A stretch of DNA of 64,000 bases from Tribonema minus (lineage: Eukaryota; Sar; Xanthophyceae; Tribonematales; Tribonemataceae). The notes under the pieces are model-generated. The model was given only the letters and a program-made list of their open reading frames with translations, did not search any database and was not told the DNA's origin. Shown piece after piece: positions 25,510 to 37,300 of this stretch. The stretch covers positions 930,001-994,000 of the forward strand of contig JAFCMP010000112.1 in NCBI GenBank assembly GCA_017506865.1, written 5' to 3'. Position 1 is the stretch's first letter. Every line of letters starts with the position of its first letter. The position numbers and the translations under genes were made by a program.

Positions 25510-27600
25510 CCGTGATCTTGGAGAAGGAGTTGACGAGGGCGATGGCTCGGCAGGAGATGTCTCGGGTCGCCTACACTTGGCTTATTGATCAGTTGATTGG
25601 GTGAGTATTTCGCCTCGCGAAGTTTATCGAGCTCTTTTACGGTATGGTGATTGCAAGCAGCGCTTCTGGCGATAGGCATGACGAGGGTGATGGCGCTGCA
25701 GGAGAGCTGGGAACGTCGCCTACATTTGGTTTATTGGTTTGCTGATTGGGTTGATATCTGGCCTCGCGAAGGTTGTATTCGTGTTAATTGCAAGCAGCGC
25801 TGCTGGCGATATGCATAACGAGGGTGATGGCGCTGCAGGAGAGCTGGGAACGTCCCCTGCACTTGGTATATTGGTTTGCTGATTGGGTTGATATCTGGCC
25901 TCGTGAAGCTTTTTTCTGCGTGTTGATTGCAAGCAGCGCTGCTGGCGATATGCATGACGAGGGCGATGGCGCTGCAGGAGAGGCGCGACATGCGTGTGGA
26001 TTGCAAGCAGCGCTGCTGGCGTTATGCATGACGATGGTGATAGCGCTGCAGGAGAGCTGGGAACGTCGCCTACACTTGGTTTATTGGTTTGCTGATTGGG
26101 TTGATATCTGGCCTCGTGAAGCTTCTGCGTGTGGATTGCAAGCAGCGCTACTGGCGATATGCATAACGAGGGTGATAGCGCTGCAGGAGAGCTGGGAACG
26201 TCGCCTACACTTCTTGGTTTATTGGTTTGCTGATTGGGTTGATATCTGGCCTCGTGAAGCTTTTTTCTGCGTGTTGATTGCAAGCAGCGCTGCTGGCGAT
26301 ATGCATAACGAGGGTGATGGCGCTACAGGAGAGCTGGGAACGTCCCCTGCACTTGGTATATTGGTTTGCTGATTGGGTTGATATCTGGCCTCGTGAAGCT
26401 TTTTTCTGCGTGTTGATTGCAAGCAGCGCTGCTGGCGATATGCATGACGAGGGCGATGGCGCTGCAGGAGAGGCGCGACATGCGTGTGGATTGCAAGCAG
26501 CGCTGCTGGCGTTATGCATCACGATGGTGATAGCGCTGCAGGAGAGCTGGGAACGTCGCCTACACTTGGTTTATTGGTTTGCTGATTGGGTTGATATCTG
26601 GCCTCGTGAAGCTTCTGCGTGTGGATTGCAAGCAGCGCTACTGGCGATATGCATAACGAGGGTGATAGCGCTGCAGGAGAGCTGGGAACGTCGCCTACAC
26701 TTCTTGGTTTATTGGTTTGCTGATTGGGTTGATATCTGGCCTCGTGAAGCTTCTGCGTGTGGATTGCAAGCAGCGCTACTGGCGATATGCATAACGAGGG
26801 TGATGGCGCTGCAGGAGAGCTGGGAACGTCCCCTGCACTTGGTATATTGGTTTGCTGATTGGGTTGATATCTGGCCTCGTGAAGCTTTTTTCTGCGTGTT
26901 GATTGCAAGCAGCGCTGCTGGCGATATGCATGACGAGGGCGATGGCGCTGCAGGAGAGGCGCGACATGCGTGTGGATTGCAAGCAGCGCTGCTGGCGTTA
27001 TGCATGACGATGGTGATAGCGCTGCAGGAGAGCTGGGAACGTCGCCTACACTTGGTTTATTGGTTTGCTGATTGGGTTGATATCTGGCCTCGTGAAGCTT
27101 CTGCGTGTGGATTGCAAGCAGCGCTACTGGCGATATGCACAACGAGGGTGATAGCGCTGCAGGAGAGCTGGGAACGTCGCCTACACTTCTTGGTTTATTG
27201 GTTTGCTGATTGGGTTGATATCTGGCCTCGTGAATCTTTTTTCTGCGTGTTGATTGCAAGCAGCGCTGCTGGCGATATGCATAACGAGGGTGATGGCGCT
27301 GCAGGAGAGCTGGGAACGTCCCCTGCACTTGGTATATTGGTTTGCTGATTGGGTTGATATCTGGCCTCGTGAAGCTTTTTTCTGCGTGTTGATTGCATGC
27401 AAGCAGCGCTGCTGGCGATATGCATGACGATGGTGATGGCGCTGCAGGAGAGCTGGGCAAGTAGCCTGCACTTGGCTTACTGGTTAGTTGATTGGGTTGA
27501 TATCTGCCCTCGTGAAGTTTTGATTCGTGTTGATTGCAAGCAGCGCTGCTGGCAATATGCATAACGAGGGCAGGCCAGTTACATGCGAGACTTGATGGCG
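25510..27600. repeat. Satellite-like array with higher-order repeats
   Basis: Base units of roughly 80-145 bp share GATTGGGTTGATATCTGGCC, GATTGCAAGCAGCGCT and GGCGCTGCAGGAGAG. Sub-types differ in the words after GAACGTC (CCCTGCACTTGG or GCCTACACTTGG) and after GTGAAGCTT. The same ordered set of sub-types recurs with a period near 490 bp: GAACGTCCCCTGCACTTGG occurs near 25849, 26339, 26825 and 27315. Long open frames on both strands follow from the repeat and should not be read as genes. Confidence 0.9.
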
Positions 27601-27717
27601 CCTACACTTGATAATTGCTATTGTTGATCGGAAGGATACCTCGCCTCGCTTAGTGTATAGAGTTACATTGTGTCATATCCATTGCAAGCCGCGCTGCTGG
27701 CGATGGACAATAGGGAG

Positions 27718-27995
27718 GCCAAGTCTGCTAAAGGTGATACTTCAAGTAAGCTACAATTACTGATTGCTGTTGTTGGTTGTATGAATAACCCGCCTCGCTC
27801 GCTGGCAAGTCTGCTAAAGGTGATACTTCAAGTAGGCTACAATAACTGATTGCTGTTGTTGGTTGTATAATCAACCCGCCTCGCTCGCTACATTTACAAC
27901 TCTTAGCTGCATGCTGGTTGAACGAGAGCCGCTCACTACATTTTAGAACTCTTAGCTGCATGCTGGTTGAACGAGAGCCTGCTGGCGATGGATGA
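27718..27995. repeat. Two short tandem duplications
   Basis: A unit of about 87 bp beginning AAGTCTGCTAAAGGTGATAC occurs at 27720 and 27808. A unit of about 45 bp containing CTCTTAGCTGCATGCTGGTT occurs at about 27899 and 27949. Confidence 0.75.
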
Positions 27996-28154
27996 GAGGA
28001 CGATGGCTCCAAAGTCGATATCTAAAGTTGCCTACTTTTGTTCGACTGCTTCGTCGATTTGATGCATAACTTGCCTACGCTTCGTTGCATACGGATGATA
28101 TGGAGGACGATGGCACGGAGCAACAGGTAAGTCATTGTGTTCATTTCAACAATA

Positions 28155-29460
28155 ATCTATCAGCATGCAGGCAATCTGGTGCCACATCGCTGGCCGTGGA
28201 GCAACGGGCATGCGTCAGATAGATCACCAACATACTCTGTTGGCATTTCTGATAACTTATAGAGTGTCACCTCCTGTCAAGCATGCAGTCAATTTGGTTC
28301 CACAGCGCTGGCCGTGGAGCAATGGGCATGCTCTCAGATAGCTCACCAACATACTTTATTGGCATTTCTGATAACTTGTAGAATATCACCTCCTGTTAAG
28401 CATGCAGGCAATAGCGCTGGCCGTGGAGCAACGGGCATGCGTCAGAAAGCTCACCAACATATTTTATTGGCATTTCTGATACCTTATAGAATGTCACCTC
28501 CTCTTAAGCATGCAGTCAATCAAATGGTGCCACAGCGCTGGCCGTGGAGCAACGGGCATGCGTCAGATAGCTCACCAACATACTTTATTGGCATTTCTGA
28601 TATTATTAACTTGTAGAATGTCACCTCCTGTTAGCATGCAGGCAATAGCGCTGGCCGTGGAGCAAACGGGCATGTTTCAGATAGCTCACCAACATACTTT
28701 ATTGGCATTGTTGATAACTATAGAATGTCACCTCCTGTTAAGCATGCAGGCAATCTGGTGCCACAGCGCTGCCCGTGGAGCAACGCGCATGCGTCAGATA
28801 GCTCGCCAACATAATTTCTTGGCATTTCTGATAACTTATAGAATGTCACATCCTGTCAAGCATGCAGGCAATCTGGTGCCACAGCGCTGCCCGTGGAGCA
28901 ACGCGCATGCGTCAGATAGCTCACCACCATACTTTAGTGGCATTTCTGATAACTTATAGAATGTCACCTCCTGTCAAGCATGCAGGCAATCTGGTGCCAC
29001 AGCGCTGCCCGTGGAGCAACGGGCATGCTTCAGATAGCTCACCTCCATACTTTATTGGCATTTCGGATAACTTATAGAATGTCACCTCCTGTCAAGCATG
29101 CAGGCAATCTGGTTCCACAGCGCTGCCCGTGGGGCAATGGGAATGCGTCAGTTAACTCACCAACACACTTTATTGGAAATGTCGATAATGTATATAATCT
29201 CACCTCCTGTCAAGCATGCAGGCAATCTGGTTCCACAGCGCTGCCCGTGGAGCAATGGGAAATGCGTCAGTTAACTCACCAACATACTTTATTGGAAATG
29301 TCGATAATGTATATAATCTCACCTCCTGTCAAGCATGCAGGCAATCTGGTTCCACAGCGCTGCCCGTGGAGCAATGGGAACGCGTCAGTTAACTCACCAA
29401 CATACTTTATTGGAATTGTCGATAAGGTCATCAGTAACTCAACTTCCTGTCCAGCATGCT
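28155..29460. repeat. Tandem array of an approximately 118-bp unit, about 11 copies
   Basis: Each unit holds AGCATGCAGGCAATCTGGT, CAGCGCTGCCCGTGGAGCAA, TCAGATAGCTCACCAACATA and AGAATGTCACCTCCTGT. Units diverge in step from left to right; the last three share TTAACTCACC and AATGTCGATAATGTATATAA. The array lies directly upstream of the first LTR-element fragment. Open frames through it are repeat artefacts. Confidence 0.9.
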
Positions 29461-29707
29461 GATGATTTCAACACAGCGTTGCAAAGACGTGCTGTGATGA
29501 TACGGATATATTATGTGTGTAAACTTCACCACCTTCCTTCATTGACAACGTTGATTGCCTCAGGTCAAGCATGACACAGCGTTGTGCAGTTTAACACAGC
29601 ACTGCAATTCCCGCCCACGTTCCTCTCTCACAGATCACTACACAGCTGCTAGGAGTCATCCGGGACCAACCATGAAGTGACAGCAACAGGCACAGGCACG
29701 TCATGAT
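29461..29707. other. Junction between the array and the LTR element
   Basis: This short stretch of unique sequence has no supported gene. Confidence 0.4.
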
Positions 29708-30652
29708 GTGCTCATATGTCGGGCCGCCGACCCTGCCTCTTCCGAATCGCCAGCCCCATCGGACAGCAGCAGCGCGCCCATGCCGTCCGCTGCCGCCTCT
29801 AGCGTCGCAGACGCTGGCGGCGCGGACTTCATCAACGACGCGGACTTCACCGCCTCAGCGGAAGGCGACGGCGACTCCAGCGCGCCCGCAAGCTACTCCA
29901 GCCTGCCTGGCCTTACGTTAGAGCGCCTTCGCGAACTTCAAGCCGCTGACGCCGCCGCCGGCCCCATACTGCGACAGCTCGCCGGCGACTCTACTGCTCA
30001 GTCATCTGCCGCCGGTGACGCTCCCACTTCTGCCGCCGCCGAACTCGCCAACTACCGTCTCAGTGACGATGGCGTATTATTCCGCGTGGACATGGAGCAG
30101 TCACCAGTGTACAGCAACGACAGGGAGCGCGTTACTCTCTTTGTGCCTCAGGTTTTGGTCTCCACAGTGCTCACCGCCACCCACGACGACCACGTCTCCG
30201 GCGGCCACATGGGCGCGGAGGTCACGCTGCGCCGCGTTCGCGCCAAGTACTACTGGCCCACGCACCGCGCCGATGTATTGCGCTGGTGCGACACGTGCAT
30301 TACGTGTCAGCGCACCAAGACCCCCCACCGCAAGGCGCAACTCCCCTCCGGCACGCTCAACACTACACTGGAGCCGCGCCAAGGCCTCCACATCGACCTT
30401 ATGGGCCCCTTTCAGCCGTCCGCTGATGGCAGCCTATACGTGTGCGCACTGGTGGACCCCTGCACGCGCTTCCGCGTCAACACCGGCATACCAGGCAAGG
30501 CGCCCCGCCACGTCGCTCAGCGCATCGCGGACTACTGGGTGGCCTACTTTGGCGTGCCGCGGTACCTACACTCGGACCAAGGTACGGAGTTCGTCAATGA
30601 CGTCATTCGCGAGCTTTGCGACCTGCTCGGCATCGACCAGACCACCACCACG

Positions 30653-31086
30653 AGGATCCGCTCCGCCCATCCGCGACCCTGAAACCCAAAAAGCAACCGA
30701 GCACTTATGCTATAGTGAGGTCAGTCAAGACCCTCAAACTGTTGAAGTTAGATAATAGTAGGTTGTTGGCCTCACTCAGACGCACCAGAGGAGCTCTTGG
30801 TTGTTGAAGTTGAGATGAGTGGAGCCGTGCTATTGCACGTTGAGCAGTGACATGACAGTTGAAGTTGGCATGAAGTTGAAGCTTGAATATCACCGTTGAA
30901 GTTCAATATCACATCAGGATCAATATCAACTTCAACAAGTGAGTAGTCAGCAGATGCCCCTGACATAGGGCTACAGCATGCCATAACCCAACTTCAATAT
31001 CAGTTCTGCCCTGGAGACTTTACTACTGGACAAGGGCCTCGGTTGCTTTTTGGGTTTCAGGGTTGCGGATGAGCGGAGCGGATCCT
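30653..31086. mobile_element. Nested 434-bp MITE-like element inside the integrase region
   Basis: Inverted ends of about 50 bp begin AGGATCCGCTCCGC and continue to AAAAAGCAACCGAG, closing with the reverse complement at the right. CACG flanks both ends (30649-30652 and 31087-31090) as a likely 4-bp target duplication. The interior is non-coding and dense in TTGAAGTTGA-type words on both strands. The superfamily is undetermined. Confidence 0.85.
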
Positions 31087-32355
31087 CACGCCGTACCGCC
31101 CCCAGGCCAACGCCATCGTGGGGCGCGGCAACGACGTACTCGGCAACATGATGCGCGTACACGCCCTGCGTCACCCTCAGCATTGGGACCGGCTACTGTT
31201 CGCGCACTCCCTCGCCGCCAACACCGCGTACCGCCGCTCGGTCTTTGAGTCGCCATTCTTCCTCCACATGGGCTTTCACCCGCGTCTTCCCCCTGACATC
31301 ATCTTGGGCGAGCCCGCGCCGCCTACTTCCAGCGACTACCGCCGCGAGCTTCAGTCAACACTGCAGGAGGCATACGAGCTGCTACGCCGCAACAGCGAGG
31401 CCCTACTATGCCGCCTTGACGCTGACGCCGCCGCGCTCGACATACCTACCTACTCAGTTGGCGACCGCGTCTGGGTGGCCGCCGTACCGGACCCCAGAAT
31501 CGCCGTCGCGCCCAAGCTTCAGTCGGACTGGGCAGGCCCTTTTGAGGTGCTGCGCGTCATCAACCCCATAAGTGTTGAAATACGCATGTCCGCCAACGCT
31601 ACCACCGGCACGCGCTTCCACATCGCGCACGTCCGCCGCTACGCTGACGGCGAGCGCCCATCGCCGCTCACGGAGAGCGACTTTGTCTACATGGGCCGCC
31701 CCCTACTCACGGTTCACGCGCCACGCGCGCCTGGCCGCACCGACGGCGCCGACGCCGACGTCGCCTGTACGTTGGACCCGTCCGTCGCCGTCGAGGCCAT
31801 CGTGGCGCGCAAGCCTGGGCGTGGACGTGCCGCCGACGGCAACCAAGTCTACCAAGTCCGCTACTTCGGCGACCTCAGCGGCACTGACTGGCTCAGCCGT
31901 CGTCACCTCATCAACCGTGGCCTTCACGACATGGTCACCGCGTTCGACACGCGTTTCGCGCTTCCCGAGCCCATCAACCTCGACACCCGCGCCTGAGCCA
32001 AGAACTTCAACAGGCGTCGGAGGGGGGCGTCGCCGCGCACGCGCTAAGTACATGCCGCACTCCGCCGCATGTCTGTTGTTTTGCACTCCATGTGCAATGT
32101 AGTGTGTCGCGCGCCGCGCGCGCGCGCGTTTCATACAGCTTGGCTGTTCAATGTTAGCAGCATCGCCGCCCTATTGGCCGCTTTGCGTACATGCAGCTTT
32201 TGCTGTTAGGTGTCAGCAGCATCGCCGCCCTATTGGCCGCTTTGCAATGTGGTGCTATTGTAACACCGTTTGAGTAACTATAAGGGAGGGGGGAGCATAT
32301 TCTTGTGATGCACCACGTTCACACTGGTGTTATCACAGGTACATCAAGGGGGGTA

Positions 32356-32779
32356 TGTGGGAATCTGCCCCTTTATCCGCCCCACAACTTCATCTTTCAA
32401 CTTCCGTAACTGCCATCTACCGTTGGTACAGTTGCCCACCACGAGGCCCACTACTTTGGCACCCTTGGTGTGGTGTAACTGCCACCTATGATTGGTTAGT
32501 TGTCTACCAATCAGGCCCACCACTCTGGCCCTGGGTGTGCCCACACTGGCTCTCTAAGTTGCCAACTGTTGGCAGCAGCTCTCCTCTGCTCCCTTGCAAT
32601 GCAATCACTCTTAACCTGCAACACGACAGTGTCAGACTTTGCAACCCTGCCCTGCCTTGCCAACCTGGAGTCAACAAGTGGCCTGCTGTTTTTCACCTAC
32701 AGCTGAGTGTGGGCTGACCTACAACTGGTCTGGCCATCACACACTCTGTGTTTTGGGGCTTAAAACAGCCTACCCCACA
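32356..32779 (+). repeat. Candidate 3' LTR of the Ty3/gypsy fossil
   Basis: A purine tract (AAGGGGGG, 32346-32353) directly precedes TGTGGG. An inverted CCCACA occurs at 32774-32779, so the ends fit the TG...CA rule. No second copy is in the window to confirm the right edge, which could lie further on (a TATAAA-like word follows at about 32786). Confidence 0.5.
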
Positions 32780-32827
32780 ATTCTGTATAAACAAAACTCA
32801 ACAAGTTATACTCAAGTCCTACATAGC

Positions 32828-33341
32828 TCAGGGCTGCTGCTGCATTGGACACTCTTCCTCGCGCGCTTGGCCACTCTGAGCGCCTTTTGTGGGGTTGCCA
32901 ATGCTGAGGTTGAACACCGCCCCCAGCGCTTGCGTGATCACGTCCACATCCGCCGTATGAGCGCCCATGGTCGCCACCACCTCCTCGCACGCCCCGGCCA
33001 CTCCGAGCGCGATGGTGTCGTCATCATCAAGGCTGAGGTTCATTACCACCATCAGTGCCTGCGTGATCACCTCCGCCCGTGCGCGCATCGGCACGACCAC
33101 CTCCTCGCACGCCCCGGCAACTCCGAGCGCGATGACCAGACCCACATTCGCCGCGTGATCATCAACACACGCCCCAGTTGATCCGAGTGCGGTGCTGTTT
33201 GCAGGGTTGCCGACGCTGAGGATCTTTACCGCTACCAGTGCGCAGTGATCACGGGCACATTTGCCCACGGGCGCATTCGCCCTATGCGCACCCATGGCCG
33301 CCACCACATCAGCGCACGCCCCGGCCACTCCGAGCGCGGTG
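32828..33341 (-). pseudogene. Armadillo-repeat protein fragment
   Basis: Read from an acceptor-like ACGACAG at the high-coordinate end, the frame gives four to five repeats around LGVAGACEEVVATMGAH and ITQALGAVFNLSIGNP. These match the three-helix ARM repeat (Gly-Ala-x-x-x-Val-Val, then A..AL.NLS.....N) common in algal ARM proteins. One unit lacks its middle. No start, partner exon or upstream gene is seen, and the tail past the last repeat (GQAREEECPMQQQP) looks random. It is probably a displaced or decayed host-gene exon between two retroelements. Confidence 0.55.
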
Positions 33342-34384
33342 CTGTCGTCATGGTAGGAGTGAACACGTCGTGGCAAATTTAATGCATCGGCGTGCTCAGT
33401 ACGACATCATGCGCTCTTGCTGCTTTCAGCATTTTGCATTTCGTTAGTGCTGGCGAGTACAGTCGACTTGCAGTCCGCTGCTGCTGCGCTGCTGCTGGAC
33501 CAGGTGCCGATTGTCTATGCTGTTGGCTGCTGATGCTGGGGCATCCACACATGTCATACCCCACTTTGCAGTACACCTGGCAGATTGTGCTGGCGCTGCT
33601 GCTCCTGCTGCTGCTGCTGTGTGACGCAGCTGCCCGCTACTGCTTCCGTCTGACGCAGCTGCCTGCTGCTTCTATGTGGCGGTATCTGGTGGTGCTGCTG
33701 CGGCTGCTGCTGCTGACGCTGCTGAGCACTTTGCTTCTGTTAGGCCTGTTAAGCCATGAGACAATTCCCGTCGACGTTGCTCAGCAAAACAACTTCAAAG
33801 GTGATGCGTTCCTGTCACCGGTAATGCGTTCCTGACGCAGGCCATTGAAGCAGGCCAGGCCATGAGACAATTCCCGTCGACGTTGCTCAGCAAAACAACT
33901 TCAAAGGTGATGCGTTCCTGCCACCGGCAATGCGTTCCTGACGCAGGCCATGAGGCAATTCCCGTCGACGTTGCTCAGCAAAACAACTTCAATTGATCAG
34001 GTCGTTACAAGTTGCGGAATCCGGATCACACGAGCAACGGAATTCGGATCAAGACCTTGGGTTGTGGAAATCGGGTCAAGACCACGGGCTACGGTGTTTT
34101 ATGAGAGCTCAGCGGTGTGCTACAGCATGCTAACTTACCTTGTTGTCGGTGGAGGCCTGTGGAGGTGGGGGTGTCCTCAGCTATAGCTGTCTTGTGCCGA
34201 GACCGGAGGTAGAGAAAGAAGTGAGTGTGCAGCTGCCTTTTAGGCAAGTTGCAATTGGATCCTCGGCACAATCCAGGGGATCTGACTCAGGAGTAACATG
34301 TATGAAACCCTGCATCATCACCCGACATACCAGGGGTATGCCCTAATAATGGCATCATCAGACACGGATACCACAATGTACAAT
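33342..34384. other. Spacer with CTG-rich and short tandem repeats
   Basis: Around 33590-33740 the sequence is rich in CTG triplets, giving artificial Leu-rich frames. At 33752-33990 a unit containing CCATGAGACAATTCCCGTCG and AGCAAAACAACTTCAA repeats three times. No gene is supported. Confidence 0.6.
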
Positions 34385-37300
34385 CCGTAACAGCTCCCCC
34401 TTCTTCGATTCGTCGTCGTCCTCGACGGCGGTATCAGGGATCAGCGCTGCAAACAGAGGCACATTGGGCCCACAGGACTCGCACGCTAAGACTCTATGTT
34501 GACACATGAGCGGCTGGTGTCAAGTAAAGCTGTTCGAGTCAGAGCGGTAGGAGGGATGGCGAGCCCCACAGGATGAATCCGGGGGCGGCTAAAGCACAGC
34601 ACGGATGTAAGCCAAGGAACTCTCAATGGACACGGGTGTGTCGGCTTGGTCGACAATGAGATTCCAAGTGCTATGGGGGGGATCCGTCAGCGGAGCGTTG
34701 GCGTCTTGCTCGTTGACTTTGTAGTACCCCTCACGCAAGCGCAGGCGCCGTGGCCGTGCTTCGCCTGTGAACAGCACATCGAAGGTGTGCCGTGAATGGC
34801 GAGGGTGGTACGCTACAAGGCGGCCGCGAGACCAACCAGTGCAGCTGCTGTAGTACCGGATCACATCACCGACGTTGTCTGCACCGAAGTTGCGAGGTAG
34901 CAGAGGGCTGGTGACAAGAGTGATCTGCGGCTTGCTGGCGGTGATGCCGCGTCTCTGGGCTTTGCTCTTCACTGCTTCAGCCAGGGCAATGGCAGCCTTG
35001 ACCTCAGTTGCGTTGAGCTCTTCCCATTCGCCATCGTCATAGCGAGCGCGCCAGTAGGGGTGGAGGTAACCGCTGATTGCACCCCAGATGTACTCGCGTG
35101 AGCCAGAGGGGGTGGTCACCTCGCGCACCACTGTCGTGCCGCGTGAAAACCGCTGTAGGGCCTCCTCAACCGAGAGCCGTCGCGTGGCTGGAGGCTCGGG
35201 GCGGCGCGCGTACAGGGGTATGGAGTCGCCATGACGCAGCTCATACATGGCGTGGAATGTGTCAAGTACCCACGGCTGCGTCATTTCAAGCATGGCAGCT
35301 TCGCTGGTGAAGTCGCTCTGCTGGCCCGTTCTGTCGATGTAGCGGTACTGCCACTTGCCGTTGGGGCCGACGCGTCTGTCGACTATGCGTTCGAGCCATT
35401 CCTCATGGGGAAGATCTTGCAGTTGCGCTGCTGTGAGTTGCACGTTTGGAGATGTGTGCTCAAAGTGGCTGGGGCGGAGCCGGAAGGGCTTCATGTGCGT
35501 GACGTGCACAGATTTCTGTTTGATGCGGCTGCCCATCATTCGACATGTGAAGGAGAGTCCTGAGTTACCTGCTTTTTCCATCACTTGCCAGGGCCCAGTG
35601 TACTTCTCGTCCATCTTGCGTGCGCGCTCTTCGACTGGCTCTCGTCTGACGAGGACCCAATCTCCGATGGCGACGTTGACGGAGCGTTTGATAATGTCGT
35701 TTTGCTTTGCCACTTTGGCAGCACGCTTGCCGAAGGCTTCACTGATGACCTTTTCAGCCAACAGCCGTGACTCAGCGCGCTTTTCGACCTCCGTGTGTAG
35801 GTCCATGGGACGGTCTGCGTGATGAAACGCGTCGTGCGGCAGGGTGGCTTCACGTCCGTAGACGCAGAAGAACGGTGACAGGCCCGTCTCGTCGCGAGGA
35901 GTTGCTCGCAGTTGAAACTGTAGTGTCTCGAGGCCTTCGTGCCAGTTGTCTTGGCGGTCGTTCACCCACAGGCGGAGTGATTGCAAGACGCGAGCGTTCA
36001 TGCGTTCGGCGACGCCGTTGGTCTGGGGGTGGTAGCCACTGGTTTGGATCTTCTTCACGCCCATGCTGGTGCACAAGTCATGCACGACCCCAGCAATGAA
36101 CTCTCCACCCTGATCAGTGACTATCTCTTCCACGAGGGCGCCTGCCTCTAGGATGACAGTGTACAGGTGCGCTGACACCTCTTTGGAGTCTTTAGACTTG
36201 AGTGGGAAGAGCCACACAAAGCCAGACCTGGCCTCAACCACAGTAAGGATGTACTCAAACCCTCCTGCGCTCGAGCCCGGCGAGACTAGGTCTGCGTTGA
36301 GCCGTTGGAACATGCGAGTGGGGGGAAAGAGGTGTGTCCTGTACCGGGATGTGTTGGCCTTCTTGTTCAGCTGGCACGCCATGCAGCTGGTCACATAGGT
36401 GCGGATGTCATGGGCCATGCCAGTCCAGTAGTAGCGCTCAAACACACGAATGTGGGTGGCGCTGACGCCGGAGTGGCCCGCGCTGGCGTCGTCGTGGCAC
36501 AGACGAAGCACCAGGGTGCGTAGCGCGGCAGGGACGACCCATTGACACAGCACTTGTCCGCGTTTGGGATGGCTGCTTGCGAAGTGTATGAGGAGACCGT
36601 CATGCTCAAGATTGTAGCACTCGCGTGCCACCATCAAGTGCACGGCAAGGTCTTTGTCCGTGGGCAGCTCCTTGTCAGCCAGCAGGCAAGTCACTGCACA
36701 GCAGAAGGGGTCGCGGCGCTGAAATTCGATGAAGGCCTCACGACTCAGCATGGCAGGTGTAGGCGGCGGTCCAGCACTGGCAGGCTCTGGCTGCGCAGCA
36801 AGAGGCGTGGGCTCAGGCCGCGGCAGAGTGCGCTTACGGGGGCGCTCACCGTCACAGTTGTTACGTGCAACGGCGGCGTCAGCGGGGTCCGCGTCGATTG
36901 TGGTGGCAGTGGTGGTGGCCACCTGGACGGCCTTTCCTGCGTTGCTGCGACGCTTCTTGCTTTGACGCCAGGGCTCGAAGTTGCCCAAGCCGAGGCTGTC
37001 CCTGTCCCCTTTGAAGTGTTCGTCAAGGAGAGCGTTCATGTGCATATCCATGGTGGCCGGGGTGAGCAGTGTGGCGGCTTCACCTAGTGCGACCTCACAT
37101 GGGGACTCATCTGCGTGCATGTGGAGCAGCTGCTTTGCTTGCTCTGGGGTCACCTCGCTGAGGGACTGCGCGATGCCTCCAAAGCTGGCCAGGCAGGCTG
37201 CAAGCTCGTTAAGGCGGAAAGGCGTGCCCATAGAGTGCTGCACGACGTAGCCTTGTATGAGGCCGCGGTGGCGACGCGCTCGTCAGAGGGGCGCTGGCCG

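Larger units (their letters stand above)
29708..32779 (+). mobile_element. Ty3/gypsy LTR-retrotransposon fossil, 3' part
   Basis: The visible parts, in order, are an acidic/Ser-Ala-rich linker, the H2C2 zinc-binding domain, the integrase core, an integrase C-terminal domain, a chromodomain-like segment near 31.8-31.9 kb, a purine tract and a candidate 3' LTR. Protease, gag and reverse transcriptase are not seen, and no matching left LTR was found, so this is a 3' remnant preceded by tandem repeats. It is broken, with at least one large interruption by a nested inverted-repeat element. The fairly open remaining frames suggest a moderate age. Confidence 0.85.

Noticed and set aside
25788-27562. 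Very long open frames on both strands (e.g. VYWFADWVDIWPRE repeats)
   Set aside because: They follow exactly the satellite units; both strands are open and no start context, intron or domain supports a protein.
33392-33835. Leu-rich frame that looks like a membrane protein
   Set aside because: CTG-triplet repeat artefact with no supporting context.
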